A stretch of DNA of 64,000 bases from JADKAV01 sp963818505 (GCA_963818505.1 CAWFSJ010000005.1:1116001-1180000), one strand, 5' to 3'. Numbered from the stretch's first letter, positions 15,785-25,235 are shown. Notes: a model not told the origin generated them from the sequence alone. Made by a program: numbers and translations.

Positions 15785-15814
15785 ACTATACGTTTATGCG
15801 CATAGGTTTGTGAA
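15785..15814 (-). promoter_or_regulatory. Sigma-A-like promoter of the small gene
   Basis: On the minus strand TTCACA (15809-15814) and TATAGT (15785-15790) are separated by 18 bp, about 35 bp upstream of the small gene's ATG. A perfect 13-bp palindrome (15819-15831) lies immediately upstream of the -35 hexamer. Confidence 0.5.
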
Positions 15815-15818
15815 GTGG

Positions 15819-15831
15819 GGTCACTGTGACC
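15819..15831. promoter_or_regulatory. Palindrome ggtcac-t-gtgacc, candidate regulator site
   Basis: Perfect 6+1+6 palindrome 4 bp upstream of the small gene's -35 and 4 bp past the stop of the DUF6159 gene. Its position would suit an activator; no cognate regulator can be named. Confidence 0.35.
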
Positions 15832-15835
15832 TGCA

Positions 15836-16720
15836 TCACTTCACCCGAACGGCTGACTGCAACTGGTCGGAGTCGAAGGGACCGAAGCCCTGGCCGTTCT
15901 CGACGTAATGCAGCATCGCCACCGAGAAGATGGCACGCATGGCGCTGATCAGCACCTGCGCAGCGATGATCACGATCACGCCGATTGCCGACAGTGGCAC
16001 TCCAGCGGCCGGGGTTCCGGACGCGGCGATGAAGACTCCGACGACGGTGAAGAGGATGCCCGGCAGGATCGCGACAAGCGCAATGAGGCCACCGATCCGC
16101 ACCCCGCCGGCAATCTGCAGGCCCCAGGTCTGCCGGATCAAGCCGACTGATTCCTTGATCGCCTGGATCGGGCCCTTGTCCCTCAGGATGATCATCGGCA
16201 GGACGAAGAAGGTGAGCACCGACCAAGCCACCGCCAACAGGCTGGCAATGATCAGGCGCAGGATCGTGATGATGATGTTGTTGTCACCGTTGCCCCTGAT
16301 CGCCGACAGCAGCCAGCCGATCGCGGTCTCGATCGCGGCCCACCCCATCAGCGCGGGCAGTCGACCGAACGCTGCACCGAGGCCGGCCCCGAAACTGCTG
16401 TCCCGTCCCTGCAGTTCCTCGTCGGCACACTTGACCAGCCCACCCATGAAGATCTGAGTGATCAGGGTGGCCAGGTAGGCGGCGGCGATCAGGATGAGGA
16501 TGCCCACGACCTCGACCCCTCCGGAGATCTGGGTGGAGTCCGCTGTCTGTTCGACTTCGCTCCAGCCCATGGCTGCAACGCCGGCGCCCCCGACGATGAG
16601 AACGGCGACGATCGCCAACAACGCGCCGACGACTGGGAAAGCCAGCATGTAGGGGTTCTCCTTGATGACCGCCCATGCCTGCTTGGTGATCGTGCGACTG
16701 TTCGCCCACGAGCCTGCCAT
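15836..16720 (-). CDS. DUF6159 family integral membrane protein
   Basis: 294 aa with about five to six transmembrane segments (AFPVVGALLAIVAVLIVGGAG, VVGILILIAAAYLATLIT and others). The sequence GSWANSRTITKQAWAVIKENPYML at the N terminus and RDKGPIQAIKESVGLIRQTWG are characteristic of DUF6159 proteins. Function unknown; probably a structural or transport-related inner-membrane protein. It is divergent from the GT-C-like gene. Confidence 0.85.
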   Translation of the reverse strand: MAGSWANSRTITKQAWAVIKENPYMLAFPVVGALLAIVAVLIVGGAGVAAMGWSEVEQTADSTQISGGVEVVGILILIAAAYLATLITQIFMGGLVKCADEELQGRDSSFGAGLGAAFGRLPALMGWAAIETAIGWLLSAIRGNGDNNIIITILRLIIASLLAVAWSVLTFFVLPMIILRDKGPIQAIKESVGLIRQTWGLQIAGGVRIGGLIALVAILPGILFTVVGVFIAASGTPAAGVPLSAIGVIVIIAAQVLISAMRAIFSVAMLHYVENGQGFGPFDSDQLQSAVRVK

Positions 16721-16776
16721 GTCCGCCTCCCGGTGAGTCCGTGGGTCACAGGCTATGCGCTGGGTAGGGTGCAGGC

Positions 16777-18306
16777 GTGCTTGGCGCGGCGGTGTGGGCG
16801 ATCATTGCGACGACCTGCGCGATCCGGATCGCGGCGATCTGGGGCAGCTTCTTCTGGCAGGACGACTACATCCACATCTGGACTGCTTGGAATGCGCCGG
16901 CAAGCGAACTGGTCTGGCAGAACTGGAACGGCCACCGCGAACCGCTGAGTTTCGCAGTCCAATGGCTCTTGGCTCGTTCCGCCGCGCAAGTCTGGTGGCC
17001 GGCGGCTGTGCTTCTGAGCGCTGTGGCCGTGGGCACGACGGTGGCCTTCTGGCTGATGCTGCGACGTTGGCGTGGCACCAACACGGCTACGGCAAGCGCT
17101 GCGATCCTCTTCGCGGCCTGGCCCGCCACCCTGGCTGCTCAGAGCTGGCTGTCCGCGGGGTTGGAGACCGTCCCGCTGCTGCTGATGCTCGTCGCCGGTT
17201 GGATCATGGCCGACCCCAGTCGCTGGACTCCCGCGTGGGCGGGGTTGCTTGCCATCGCAGCATGGGGATTCCACGAACGTGCCGTGTACTTCCTACCGTT
17301 CCTGTTCGTGGTGGTGTGGATGTTCAGCGGCCGCCGGGTCTGGGACCACCGCGTCACGTGGATCGTGCTGGCGGTTGTGACGTTGGTCGGCCTGGCTTTG
17401 CGAGTTGGCGACTCACTGCCCGGGCGCACCGGCGGGACGAGCATCCCGGGAGCGTTGTGGTACGCGGGGCCGGGCTCGGTCATGCGCTCGGTCCTGGGCT
17501 GGTTGCCCTTCGACGGGCGCACGGTCGTGCCGGTCAGCGCCGGGCTGTGGGCCGTGGCCGTGCTGGCGCTGTGGATGATGCTGATGCTGGCGGGTTTGGC
17601 GACGGCACCGACCACGACCCTGCGCGTGCTCGGGGCGACCGCGGTGTTCCTGGTGGTCGAGGTGTTGTCCTTTGTGTGGCTGCGGGGAGGTTTCGCCGGC
17701 AGCCAGCTGGCTTCCGACCCGCGGTTCACGCTGGTCACCGGGATGGTGCTGCTCGTCGGGCTGAGCACTTTCGATGTGACCTGGCGTCCGTTGGTGGCGG
17801 TCGCAGGCGCGCTGGCCGCCATCGGCTGTTGGAGCATGTGGCGGATCGGCTCGGCTGACGACCCGGGGAGGGAGTGGCTCGAGCGCGCCCGCGCCGTGCC
17901 GGTGGGTGCCGAACTTGCCGCGACCCCGAGCCCAACGCAGATGCTGGCCCACTTCTTCTTCACCACGCAGCCGCCTGTGTATGAACTGGGTACGACGCGC
18001 ACGCTGCTGCAGGTCGGGCCGACTCCCGCAGCCTTCCCGGCTCAGGCGCAAAAGCCGATGCAGGTTGACGAGTCGGGTTCGATCGGGCCATTGAGATTCA
18101 CAGCGCTATTGGCCAATGACGCCCGGCAGTGCGGGGTGATCGACGTACCCCAGCTCGACGCCGGGGTGCGGGTGGTGCGGCTTCTGCGCAACGGCTTTCC
18201 GGTGACAGACGGGCCGTACTGGTTCCCGCCTGCCGGGCCGATAGCGCCGATCGTGCTGCCGGGGCAGTGCGTGGACCGGGTGGAGGTCGGCATCCCCGGT
18301 CGGTGA
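16777..18306 (+). CDS. Polytopic membrane protein, GT-C glycosyltransferase-like
   Basis: 509 aa from a GTG start with about nine membrane helices. The first loop carries WQDDYIHIW (Asp29/Asp30) and then NGHREPLSF, reminiscent of the acidic catalytic motif in loop 1 of GT-C lipid-linked-sugar transferases. The C-terminal 130 residues are soluble. The resemblance is by topology and motif only; a non-enzymatic membrane protein is possible. It is followed 12 bp later by the DUF6544 gene. Confidence 0.6.
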   Translation: MLGAAVWAIIATTCAIRIAAIWGSFFWQDDYIHIWTAWNAPASELVWQNWNGHREPLSFAVQWLLARSAAQVWWPAAVLLSAVAVGTTVAFWLMLRRWRGTNTATASAAILFAAWPATLAAQSWLSAGLETVPLLLMLVAGWIMADPSRWTPAWAGLLAIAAWGFHERAVYFLPFLFVVVWMFSGRRVWDHRVTWIVLAVVTLVGLALRVGDSLPGRTGGTSIPGALWYAGPGSVMRSVLGWLPFDGRTVVPVSAGLWAVAVLALWMMLMLAGLATAPTTTLRVLGATAVFLVVEVLSFVWLRGGFAGSQLASDPRFTLVTGMVLLVGLSTFDVTWRPLVAVAGALAAIGCWSMWRIGSADDPGREWLERARAVPVGAELAATPSPTQMLAHFFFTTQPPVYELGTTRTLLQVGPTPAAFPAQAQKPMQVDESGSIGPLRFTALLANDARQCGVIDVPQLDAGVRVVRLLRNGFPVTDGPYWFPPAGPIAPIVLPGQCVDRVEVGIPGR

Positions 18307-18318
18307 GAGGCTGGAGGC

Positions 18319-19131
18319 ATGAAGCGTTGGGTCGGAGCAGGTGCAGGTGCAGGTGCGCTGATGGCGGGCGGTTACGCCTTGGCCAAAGGCGCGCGCAAGA
18401 TCCCGGCGCCATTTCCGGAGTTCACCGGTGGCGGGGGCTTGACCGAGTTCATGGATGTCCCGAGTGGCCTGCCCGGGCCCGTTGCGAGGTACGTCGAGGT
18501 CACATGCGGGGACCGGTTGCCGGTGATGTCCTCGGCAGTGATCACCGGCCGGATGACCATGCGGATCAAGGGTTTGAGTTTGCCGGGGCGCTGGCGGTTC
18601 GTCCACGAGGTGGGCACCGGGTACCGGCACTACATGGAGGTCACGGTCTTCGGTCGAACGGTCACCACCGGCGAGGAGTGGTACATCGACGGCCACGCCC
18701 GCCTGAACCTGCCCGGCGGTGCTGTCGAGAACGAACCCGTAGTTGACCGCGCGGCGAACCTGGGCATGTGGGGTGAGTACCTTTGGTTGCCTTCGGTGCT
18801 GGCCCAAGGCCAGTGGCAACCCATCGACGAGCAGTGTGCACGACTGGTGGTTCCCCAAGTCGACGGCCCGGATCAACTTGTGGCCTGGTTCGACCCGAAC
18901 ACCGGTCTGATCGACCGGTTCGAGGCGATGCGGTGGCGTGAGGCCGGCGACTCTGAGCCTGTGCGTTGGGTGACGCGCAACCACGCGTGGACACGGTTCG
19001 CCGGGATCGGGGTGCCGGCGGTTGGCAGCGTCCAATGGGCCGACCAGCCCCAGCCGTGGCTGCGCCTATCGATTGACGACGTGGTGTGGAACGCCGACGT
19101 GGGGGATTACCTGCGGGCCAGCGGGGTTTGA
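18319..19131 (+). CDS. DUF6544 family protein
   Basis: 270 aa. An N-terminal hydrophobic Gly/Ala segment (GAGAGAGALMAGGYALAKGA) may anchor it. Conserved features are GLPGPVARYVEVTCGD, the aromatic YRHYMEVTVFG and WGEYLWLPSVLAQGQW, which fit the DUF6544 family. No catalytic role is known. It shares its direction with the GT-C-like gene (12 bp gap) and ends just before a repeat-rich stretch. Confidence 0.75.
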   Translation: MKRWVGAGAGAGALMAGGYALAKGARKIPAPFPEFTGGGGLTEFMDVPSGLPGPVARYVEVTCGDRLPVMSSAVITGRMTMRIKGLSLPGRWRFVHEVGTGYRHYMEVTVFGRTVTTGEEWYIDGHARLNLPGGAVENEPVVDRAANLGMWGEYLWLPSVLAQGQWQPIDEQCARLVVPQVDGPDQLVAWFDPNTGLIDRFEAMRWREAGDSEPVRWVTRNHAWTRFAGIGVPAVGSVQWADQPQPWLRLSIDDVVWNADVGDYLRASGV

Positions 19132-19165
19132 CCGGCGGCGGGTGGGGTTGGGCTGGGCCCGCGGC

Positions 19166-19217
19166 GTTGGGCCCGCCCTGCCCCGCCGGCGGTTGGGCCC
19201 GCCCTGCCCCGCCGGCG
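19166..19217. repeat. 26-bp tandem duplication
   Basis: Two identical 26-bp units beginning gttgggcccgccctg (19166-19191 and 19192-19217). A further partial unit runs straight into palindrome copy 3. Confidence 0.9.
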
Positions 19218-19220
19218 GTT

Positions 19221-19290
19221 GGTTAGAGGTTGTGCTGTTGGTTAGCGAAACAACGCGTGGATTCGCTAACCAACAGCACAACCTCTAACG
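19221..19290. repeat. 70-bp palindromic repeat, copy 3
   Basis: Same subtype as copy 2: identical arms (ggttagaggttgtgctgttg at the outer 20 bp) and loop acaacgcgtgga; only the last base differs (G instead of C). It is sandwiched between a 26-bp duplication and an 18-bp tandem array, between convergent genes. Confidence 0.95.
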
Positions 19291-19451
19291 CGGGCGGTTC
19301 GGGGCACGCGGGCGGTTCGGGTCACGCGGGCGGTTCGGGGCACGCGGGCGGTTCGGGGCACGCGGGCGGTTCGGGGCACGCGGGCGGTTCGGGGCACGCG
19401 GGCGGTTCGGGGCACGCGGGCGGTTCGGGGCACGCGGGCGGTTCGGGTCGG
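19290..19451. repeat. 18-bp tandem repeat array (minisatellite), about 9 units
   Basis: Unit cgcgggcggttcggggca, nine contiguous copies; the first and last junctions carry gtca/gtcg variants. The period of 18 keeps a frame (repeating AGGSGH) but there is no RBS or domain, and it lies between the 3' ends of two convergent genes, so I regard it as non-coding VNTR-like DNA. Confidence 0.93.
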
Positions 19452-19460
19452 CACGACCCC

Positions 19461-20945
19461 CTAGTGGCCGCGACCGTGCAACACCGAGGTCGCTCGGCGC
19501 ACGACCTCCGAGGTCCGCGGGTGGCGGGCGAATGAGGTCAAGGTCAACGGCGAGGTGAAGCGCTCCCGGACGGTGGACTTGGCGCGGGCGAACTCGCGCA
19601 GGCCGTCGGGGCCGTGGATGCGGCCGAAGCCGGACTGCCCGACCCCGCCCCACGGCAGCGCCGAAACCCCGGCGTACATGACCCACGAGTTCATGCTGAC
19701 CATGCCGACCCGCAGGCGACTGGCCGCGCGTTCCATCGTGGTCCGGCTGCGCGAGAACACCGACGCGGCAAGACCGAAGTCGGCGGCGTTGGCCCGGTCC
19801 ACCGCCTCGTCCATGTCGCGCACCGGGTTGACCACAAGCGTCGGGCCGAAGGTCTCCTCCATCACGGCCAGTGAGTCCTCTGGGACCTCGGCCAGAATGA
19901 TGGGCTCGACGACTCCCTCACCCACGGACTCGGGGCCGCCGACGACTGCGCGGCCGCCGCGCTCCAATGCGTCGCGCACGTGCTCGCGGATGACCTCGAT
20001 CTGCGAGGGCATCGTCATCGGGCCGTACGAGGAGTCCGGTCCCTTCCCGGGTTTCAAACCGCGTGCCTTGTCAGCGATCAGCGCCAGGAACTCCTCGTAC
20101 ACCTCCTGGTGCACATACACCCGCTCAACGCCGACGCACGTCTGGCCGGCGTTGCTGAACGCGCCGAAGGCGGCAGCGTCGGCGGCCTTCTCAAGGTCGG
20201 CGTCCTTGTCGACGAGCACGGCATCCTTGCCGCCACACTCGAGCAGAACGGGGGTCAAGGACGGGGCGCAAGCAGCCATGACCTTCTTGCCCGTGGGAGT
20301 TGATCCGGTGAAGGAGATCTTGTCGACGCCCGATTCGCACAGGGCGGCACCGGTGGGCCCGAAACCGGTGATCATCTGCGCGACGGGCTGCTCGGGGATC
20401 GCTTCGTTGATCGCGTCCACGAGCCATTGGCCGATGACCGGGGTGAACTCCGAGGGCTTGAACACCACGGTGTTGCCGGCGGCCAGCGCGTAGACGATCG
20501 ATCCGATGGGCGTGAACACCGGGTAGTTCCACGGGCCGATGACACCCACGACTCCCAGCGGTTGGTATTGCACGCGGGCGTCGTGGTTGATCGTCAACAA
20601 ACCGGGCCGCACGCGGCGGCGCCCGAGCACCTTCTCAGCATTCAGAGCTGCCCAGTTGGTGTGCTCCACGGACAGGATGATCTCCAGCAACGCATCATCG
20701 ACGGGCTTGCCGTTCTCGGCGTGCACCAGCTCGGCCAGTTCCCGGGAGCGCCGTGCCAATAGGGCTTTGAAGCGCAGTAGGCGCACGCGTCGTTCTGAGA
20801 AGCCGAGGTCCGCCCACCAGATCGCGGCGATGCGCGCGCGGTCGACCACCTCGCGCACTGCCGTGGCGTCCATCTCAGGGAAGGTGCCGATGACACGGCC
20901 GTCCGCAGGTGAGTGGCTTTCGAAGGTTGTTGTAGTGGTGGACAT
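19461..20945 (-). CDS. NAD(P)-dependent aldehyde dehydrogenase
   Basis: 494 aa, full family length. The oxyanion Asn is in GPWNYP (Asn140), the general base Glu236 in LLECGGKDA, the nucleophile Cys270 in NAGQTC, and the late motif EETFGPTL. It oxidises an aldehyde to the acid; the succinate-semialdehyde / broad aliphatic class is plausible but the substrate is undetermined. Leftward, next to the Gfo/Idh/MocA gene with 40 bp between, so possibly co-transcribed. Confidence 0.93.
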   Translation of the reverse strand: MSTTTTTFESHSPADGRVIGTFPEMDATAVREVVDRARIAAIWWADLGFSERRVRLLRFKALLARRSRELAELVHAENGKPVDDALLEIILSVEHTNWAALNAEKVLGRRRVRPGLLTINHDARVQYQPLGVVGVIGPWNYPVFTPIGSIVYALAAGNTVVFKPSEFTPVIGQWLVDAINEAIPEQPVAQMITGFGPTGAALCESGVDKISFTGSTPTGKKVMAACAPSLTPVLLECGGKDAVLVDKDADLEKAADAAAFGAFSNAGQTCVGVERVYVHQEVYEEFLALIADKARGLKPGKGPDSSYGPMTMPSQIEVIREHVRDALERGGRAVVGGPESVGEGVVEPIILAEVPEDSLAVMEETFGPTLVVNPVRDMDEAVDRANAADFGLAASVFSRSRTTMERAASRLRVGMVSMNSWVMYAGVSALPWGGVGQSGFGRIHGPDGLREFARAKSTVRERFTSPLTLTSFARHPRTSEVVRRATSVLHGRGH

Positions 20946-20985
20946 GCGGCCACGCTACCTGCGCATCGCGCAGGGCGGTAGCGAT

Positions 20986-22065
20986 TCATGCGGTCGTGCT
21001 CGCAGGTGGGGGTCCTGCCCGAAGGTCAATCCTGGAGCCCTGTGCCGCAGACTGCTGGGCGGCCAAGGAGAAGCCGAGCAGGTCGCGGCCCTGTTCCCCG
21101 GTCAGGACTGGGGCGGTCCCGTCCATCAGAGCGCGCACGAAATGTCGGCCCGAGTTGATGAACGAGACACCCCAGTCGGCGTCCATGTCATCCATGTGAA
21201 CCGTCCTCTGGTCCTTGTACAGAACCACCGGCGCCACATCCGACATCCGGCCGTGACCGCGCGTCACCCAGATCACACCTTTGGTCCCGGTGATCTCGAT
21301 CAGGTCGTCCTGCCCGTAGTACCGGCCGTGCAGGCGCAACTCCGGGGAGAACGTCGCTTCGAAACTGCCAATCGCTCCGTCGGCGTACTGCCAGGTCACC
21401 ACCGACGGTGAGTCCAGGATCCCGTTGTAACTGCTGCCGATGAACGCGTGCACGCGTGCCGGGAAACCGTGCAGGTACCACGCGGATGAGAACTTGTGGT
21501 GGCCGTCGTCGAACACCTGGGCACCGCCGCCACTCTTGCTCGCGTCGAACCGCCACGCCATGGCCTCAGCGGGAACCTGCCAGCCCTCGGTGGAGTAGCC
21601 GGCCGCGGACTTGAGCCGGATACTCAAGACGTCACCGATCTCGCCGGTGTCGATGAGATCGCGCGCCCGCTGGATCGGGGGATAGAACACGAAGTTCTCG
21701 AACACCTTGAGCACAACCCCGGCTGAGGCTGCGACGTCGATGATCCGCTGGGCTTCGGCGAGGTCCATGGCCATGGGCTTCTGCAGTGAGATGTGTTTGC
21801 CCGCTGCAGCCGCGTGTTCGGCGACCTCGAGGTGCAGGTGGTGTGGCACGAGGATCTCGACCATGTCCACGTCGTCGCGGGCGAGCAGGTCGGCGGTGTC
21901 GGCGTAGCGGGACTGTTCGTCGACCGCCCAGGCGTCCCCGCACGCCGCAAGGTTCTCGGAGTTCGGATCGGCGATGGCGGTGATCCTGGCCTGATCGAAG
22001 TGCATGTAGGCGGCGGCGTGCAGATCCGAGATCCGCCCGCATCCGATGATGCCGACCCGGATCAT
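20986..22065 (-). CDS. Gfo/Idh/MocA family oxidoreductase
   Basis: 359 aa from ATG 22065 (MIRVGIIGCGRISDLHAAAY); a longer frame to 22194 would add 43 unrelated residues. The N-terminal Rossmann domain has GIIGCGRISDLH. The usual catalytic EKP is QKP here (SLQKPMAMDLAEA), with the lysine kept. The C-terminal alpha/beta domain follows (VFDDGHHKFSSAWYL). Likely oxidises a sugar, inositol or derivative with NAD(P). It is divergent from a sugar-type MFS transporter, which suggests joint use of a carbohydrate-like substrate. Confidence 0.9.
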   Translation of the reverse strand: MIRVGIIGCGRISDLHAAAYMHFDQARITAIADPNSENLAACGDAWAVDEQSRYADTADLLARDDVDMVEILVPHHLHLEVAEHAAAAGKHISLQKPMAMDLAEAQRIIDVAASAGVVLKVFENFVFYPPIQRARDLIDTGEIGDVLSIRLKSAAGYSTEGWQVPAEAMAWRFDASKSGGGAQVFDDGHHKFSSAWYLHGFPARVHAFIGSSYNGILDSPSVVTWQYADGAIGSFEATFSPELRLHGRYYGQDDLIEITGTKGVIWVTRGHGRMSDVAPVVLYKDQRTVHMDDMDADWGVSFINSGRHFVRALMDGTAPVLTGEQGRDLLGFSLAAQQSAAQGSRIDLRAGPPPASTTA

Positions 22066-22206
22066 GATTGATGCCGCAGAGGTGAATAGAGCATCGAAAT
22101 CTCCTCCCGTCCAGCACCGGAGACGATACTCCGGGTCCCAGTTCTCAATCCAGGCCAATGGCCGTTCTCCACGCACTCGACGCCGCACACGCACTAGAAT
22201 TCGGTC

Positions 22207-23463
22207 GTGTCAGTGCCCACGCCGGCCAACACGGTCGACGCCCTGAGGGAGCCGACCGAGAAGGTCAATTGGGTCTTCTTGGTGAGCATCACGCTTGCCA
22301 ACATCGGGATCCTCATGGTTCTCATCACCCCGCTCAACAACCTGCTGCCGCGCTACGCCGAAGCCATCACCGGTGGTGACGGGAAGGAGGCAGCGCTGGC
22401 CTGGGTGAGTGGCTTGGGCGCTGTGGCAGCGATGGTGTTCAACCCCCTGGCCGGGGCGCTGTCGGACCGCACATCCGTCGCGCTGGGTCGGCGCCGGCCA
22501 TGGATCGTAGGGGGCGCGCTGGTCGCGGCCGGGTTGATGGTGGCCATGTCCTATCAGGACAGCATCGTCGGCCTTGCCGTCGCGTGGTTCTTGGTACTCG
22601 CTGCGGCAAACATGGCGTTCTCGGCGATGACTGCATACATACCCGACCAGGTGCCCGTGGCCCAACGTGGTCTGGTCTCGGGTTTCGTCGGCCTGGCCCA
22701 GGTGCTGGGGGTGGTCGTGGGGGTGGCGCTGGTTTCTTTCGTGGTCCCCGATCTGCGTCAGGGCACGTGGCTGGTGGCCGCCATCATGCTCGTTCTGGTT
22801 CTGCCCATGGTCGTGGCCGTCCCCGATGCGCGACTACCCAAGTCGGCGATTGCCCCCTTCGCCTGGGGGCGATTCTGGTCGGGCTTCTGGGTCAGCCCAC
22901 GCGCCTATCCGGACTTCGCGTGGGCTTGGATCACACGTTTCCTGGTCTGGCTGGGAACCGCGCTGGCCACGATCTACCTGCTCTTCTACTTGAAGGACTT
23001 CCTCGAGTACCCGCAGCCAGAACAGGGGCAGACAATCTTGATCGGGCTCTACGGGCTCGGCACCATCGTGACCGCGGTGATCGGCGGGCGGTTGTCTGAC
23101 CGGTCGGGGAAGCGCAAGATCTTCGTGATCGTGTCGTCAATTGTCATGGGGTTATCGGTGCTGATCCTTGCGTTGGTTCCCAACTTCAACGCCGCCTGCG
23201 TGGGGGCCTTCCTGCTGGGTACGGGCTACGGCGTCTACCTCGCCGTCGACCAAGCGCTGATCACGCAGGTGCTGCCTACCGCCGAAGACCGGGCGCGCGA
23301 TCTGGGTGTGATCAACATCGCCAACACCGCCCCACAGATCCTCGCGCCAGTACTGGCCGCGCCACTGGTCACGCTGCTGGGATACCCGGCCTTGTTCGGG
23401 GCGACAGCCGTCGTGATGGTGCTGGCCGGAATCCTGGTCCGGTTCATCCGCAGTGTCCCCTGA
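22207..23463 (+). CDS. MFS transporter, GPH/SLC45 sugar-carrier-like
   Basis: 418 aa from a GTG start, 12 predicted membrane helices. The loop after helices 2-3 carries GALSDRTSVALGRRRPW and the second half GGRLSDRSGKRK, patterns of the glycoside-pentoside-hexuronide/SLC45 branch of MFS. Probably imports a sugar or glycoside by cation symport. The 141-bp gap to the divergent Gfo/Idh/MocA start is the shared control region. Confidence 0.88.
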   Translation: MSVPTPANTVDALREPTEKVNWVFLVSITLANIGILMVLITPLNNLLPRYAEAITGGDGKEAALAWVSGLGAVAAMVFNPLAGALSDRTSVALGRRRPWIVGGALVAAGLMVAMSYQDSIVGLAVAWFLVLAAANMAFSAMTAYIPDQVPVAQRGLVSGFVGLAQVLGVVVGVALVSFVVPDLRQGTWLVAAIMLVLVLPMVVAVPDARLPKSAIAPFAWGRFWSGFWVSPRAYPDFAWAWITRFLVWLGTALATIYLLFYLKDFLEYPQPEQGQTILIGLYGLGTIVTAVIGGRLSDRSGKRKIFVIVSSIVMGLSVLILALVPNFNAACVGAFLLGTGYGVYLAVDQALITQVLPTAEDRARDLGVINIANTAPQILAPVLAAPLVTLLGYPALFGATAVVMVLAGILVRFIRSVP

Positions 23464-23497
23464 GGCGCCTGCGGCAGTCACGCCTTAGCGTGGTGCC

Positions 23498-24367
23498 ATG
23501 CCCCGATTGCTCGTCTCCAACGCCGATAACGAGTTCGTGGGGCGTCTGATCACGACGTTGGCCGAGGACCACGAGGTCGAGATCAGCGCGCTGGCCGACG
23601 ACCACACGACTGTGGCCGTCGAAGGACCCAACATCGAACCGGTGACCGAGCCCGCGGACGAGACGCACGCGCTCTTGACGATGCCCACCGACGATGGGGC
23701 GGCCGACAGGGCGATGTCGCTGATCGACGCGGTCGATGCTCATCTGGTCTTCATCGCCAATGAGAGGGACCCGCAGCACCGCAGGGTCATCGAGCACATT
23801 AAGGCGTCGGGCAGTCCGTGGACGATCCTGCACCCGGTGTCGATGATGGACTTCTCGTTCGCGGCTCTTCCCGCGCAGATCTCCATGGGCGGTGTGGTGT
23901 TCGGGATCTCCGGGCGCACGCCTATCGGCTTCGTTTCGGCCGCCGACGTGATGCGGGTGCTGACCGTGATCGTCGAGGGTGACGGCCATGCGGGTCAGGA
24001 GTACGTGCTGTCCGGTCCGGCCGCCGTGGACATGCCGACCGTGGTCGAGGAGGTGTCGACCGTGCTGGGTCGGCAGATCGACTACATCGATCTACCGGAG
24101 CAGGACCTCAAGAACCTGATGGTGCAATACGGCCGGCAGGACCCCGACATGATCGAGCGCCTCGTGATGAGCCATATGCGCGCGTGGCGCGACGGGCACG
24201 CGGACATCGTGACCGGCACCGTCCTTGAACTGACCGGCGAGGAACCCGAGAGCGTGGCGCAGTGGTTGTCGCGGCACGCCGACGACTACCCGAGCAGTCA
24301 GTCCTTGGTGCAGAAGGCCGCCAGCAAGATGGTCAGGGCGCGCTACAGGGACCGGATTCTCAAGTAG
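23498..24367 (+). CDS. NmrA-like/atypical SDR protein
   Basis: 289 aa with the overall plan of NmrA/ergot-type NAD(P)-binding proteins: N-terminal beta strand MPRLLVSNADNEFVGRLITTL, central SGSPWTILHPVSMMDFSF and GFVSAADVMRVL, and a C-terminal helical part. The glycine-rich GxxGxxG is degraded (NADNEFVG), so cofactor binding may be lost and the protein may be a sensor rather than an enzyme. Its stop overlaps the convergent MpaB-like gene by 8 bp. Confidence 0.75.
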   Translation: MPRLLVSNADNEFVGRLITTLAEDHEVEISALADDHTTVAVEGPNIEPVTEPADETHALLTMPTDDGAADRAMSLIDAVDAHLVFIANERDPQHRRVIEHIKASGSPWTILHPVSMMDFSFAALPAQISMGGVVFGISGRTPIGFVSAADVMRVLTVIVEGDGHAGQEYVLSGPAAVDMPTVVEEVSTVLGRQIDYIDLPEQDLKNLMVQYGRQDPDMIERLVMSHMRAWRDGHADIVTGTVLELTGEEPESVAQWLSRHADDYPSSQSLVQKAASKMVRARYRDRILK

Positions 24368-25235
24368 CCAACCGCTGCTCTCCGGCCAAACGTGCCGGTG
24401 ATGCGACCAGCGCGAACCGCAGGACGCGCAGGGACGCGTCCGCCAGCCCGCGGTCGAGTTTGGGCGTGCGAGGCGAGGAGCCCAGCATCGTCAAGGCCCA
24501 CGGCGGCAGGCTGTCCCACGCGGCACGGGCCAGGACGGTGTAGCCGGGCCGAAGGCTCAACGGCAGAGGCGCGCGCATGATGAAGTGCTGAGTGCGCGCG
24601 ACATCGGCATCGACGCGCAGGCTGGGTCGGAACGCCTCAAGTCGCGCGGCCAGTTCAGCCCTGTCACAAGGCGGTTCGGGTACGCCCATCGCTTCTCCCA
24701 CCACCGCCATGTTCGCGACGTAGCCGTCCGCATCGATGGCGCCGTCGCGGCCGTAGTCGAGGTACGCCTGCAACATCGAGTCGGTCAGACCCACGTGCAC
24801 CCAGGTGAGCAGTTCGGGGTCTTGGGCCGAGTATGCCCGCCCGTCGGGGGCCACGCCCTGGACGCGCGTGTGCATCGACTTCACCGCCCGGATGGTCTGC
24901 TCGGCCAGTTCCTCGCTGCCGTAGGTCGTGGCGGCGATGAACGCACCGGTGCGTTGCAGGCGGCCGAACGGGTCCTCGCGGTAGGAGGAGTGCCGGTCCA
25001 CCCCTGCCAGCGCAAGGGGGTGCAGTGCCTGCAGCAGCAGCGAGCGAATGCCGCCGAGGAACGTCGCCACGGATCCGTGCACAGTCCAGATCGGGTCCGC
25101 GGGGGTGAACCAACCCGCGGCACCGGCGGGTTTGGATATGGCGGCCGCGACTTCGGAGGCCCCGTCCGTGCGCCCAGACAGAATCTCGCGCACCTGTCCG
25201 GCCAGCGGCGCGAAGGCTTGTTCAACTCCCACCAT
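24360..25235 (-). CDS. MpaB-like (DUF2236) oxygenase family protein
   Basis: 291 aa from ATG 25235 (MVGVEQAFAPLAG). The conserved core is IWTVHGSVATFLGGIRSLLLQALHPLALAGVDRHSSYREDPFGRL, split by family-typical His and Arg residues, and WVHVGLTDSMLQAY. Relatives include the latex-clearing protein Lcp and MpaB; they are heme-binding or predicted heme-binding oxygenases. The substrate is unknown. The open frame continues to 26258 on the same strand but only opposite the dehalogenase gene. Confidence 0.88.
   Translation of the reverse strand: MVGVEQAFAPLAGQVREILSGRTDGASEVAAAISKPAGAAGWFTPADPIWTVHGSVATFLGGIRSLLLQALHPLALAGVDRHSSYREDPFGRLQRTGAFIAATTYGSEELAEQTIRAVKSMHTRVQGVAPDGRAYSAQDPELLTWVHVGLTDSMLQAYLDYGRDGAIDADGYVANMAVVGEAMGVPEPPCDRAELAARLEAFRPSLRVDADVARTQHFIMRAPLPLSLRPGYTVLARAAWDSLPPWALTMLGSSPRTPKLDRGLADASLRVLRFALVASPARLAGEQRLAT

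Noticed and set aside
19290..19451. 18-bp array as CRISPR
   Set aside because: Units are directly contiguous with no spacers and no cas genes.
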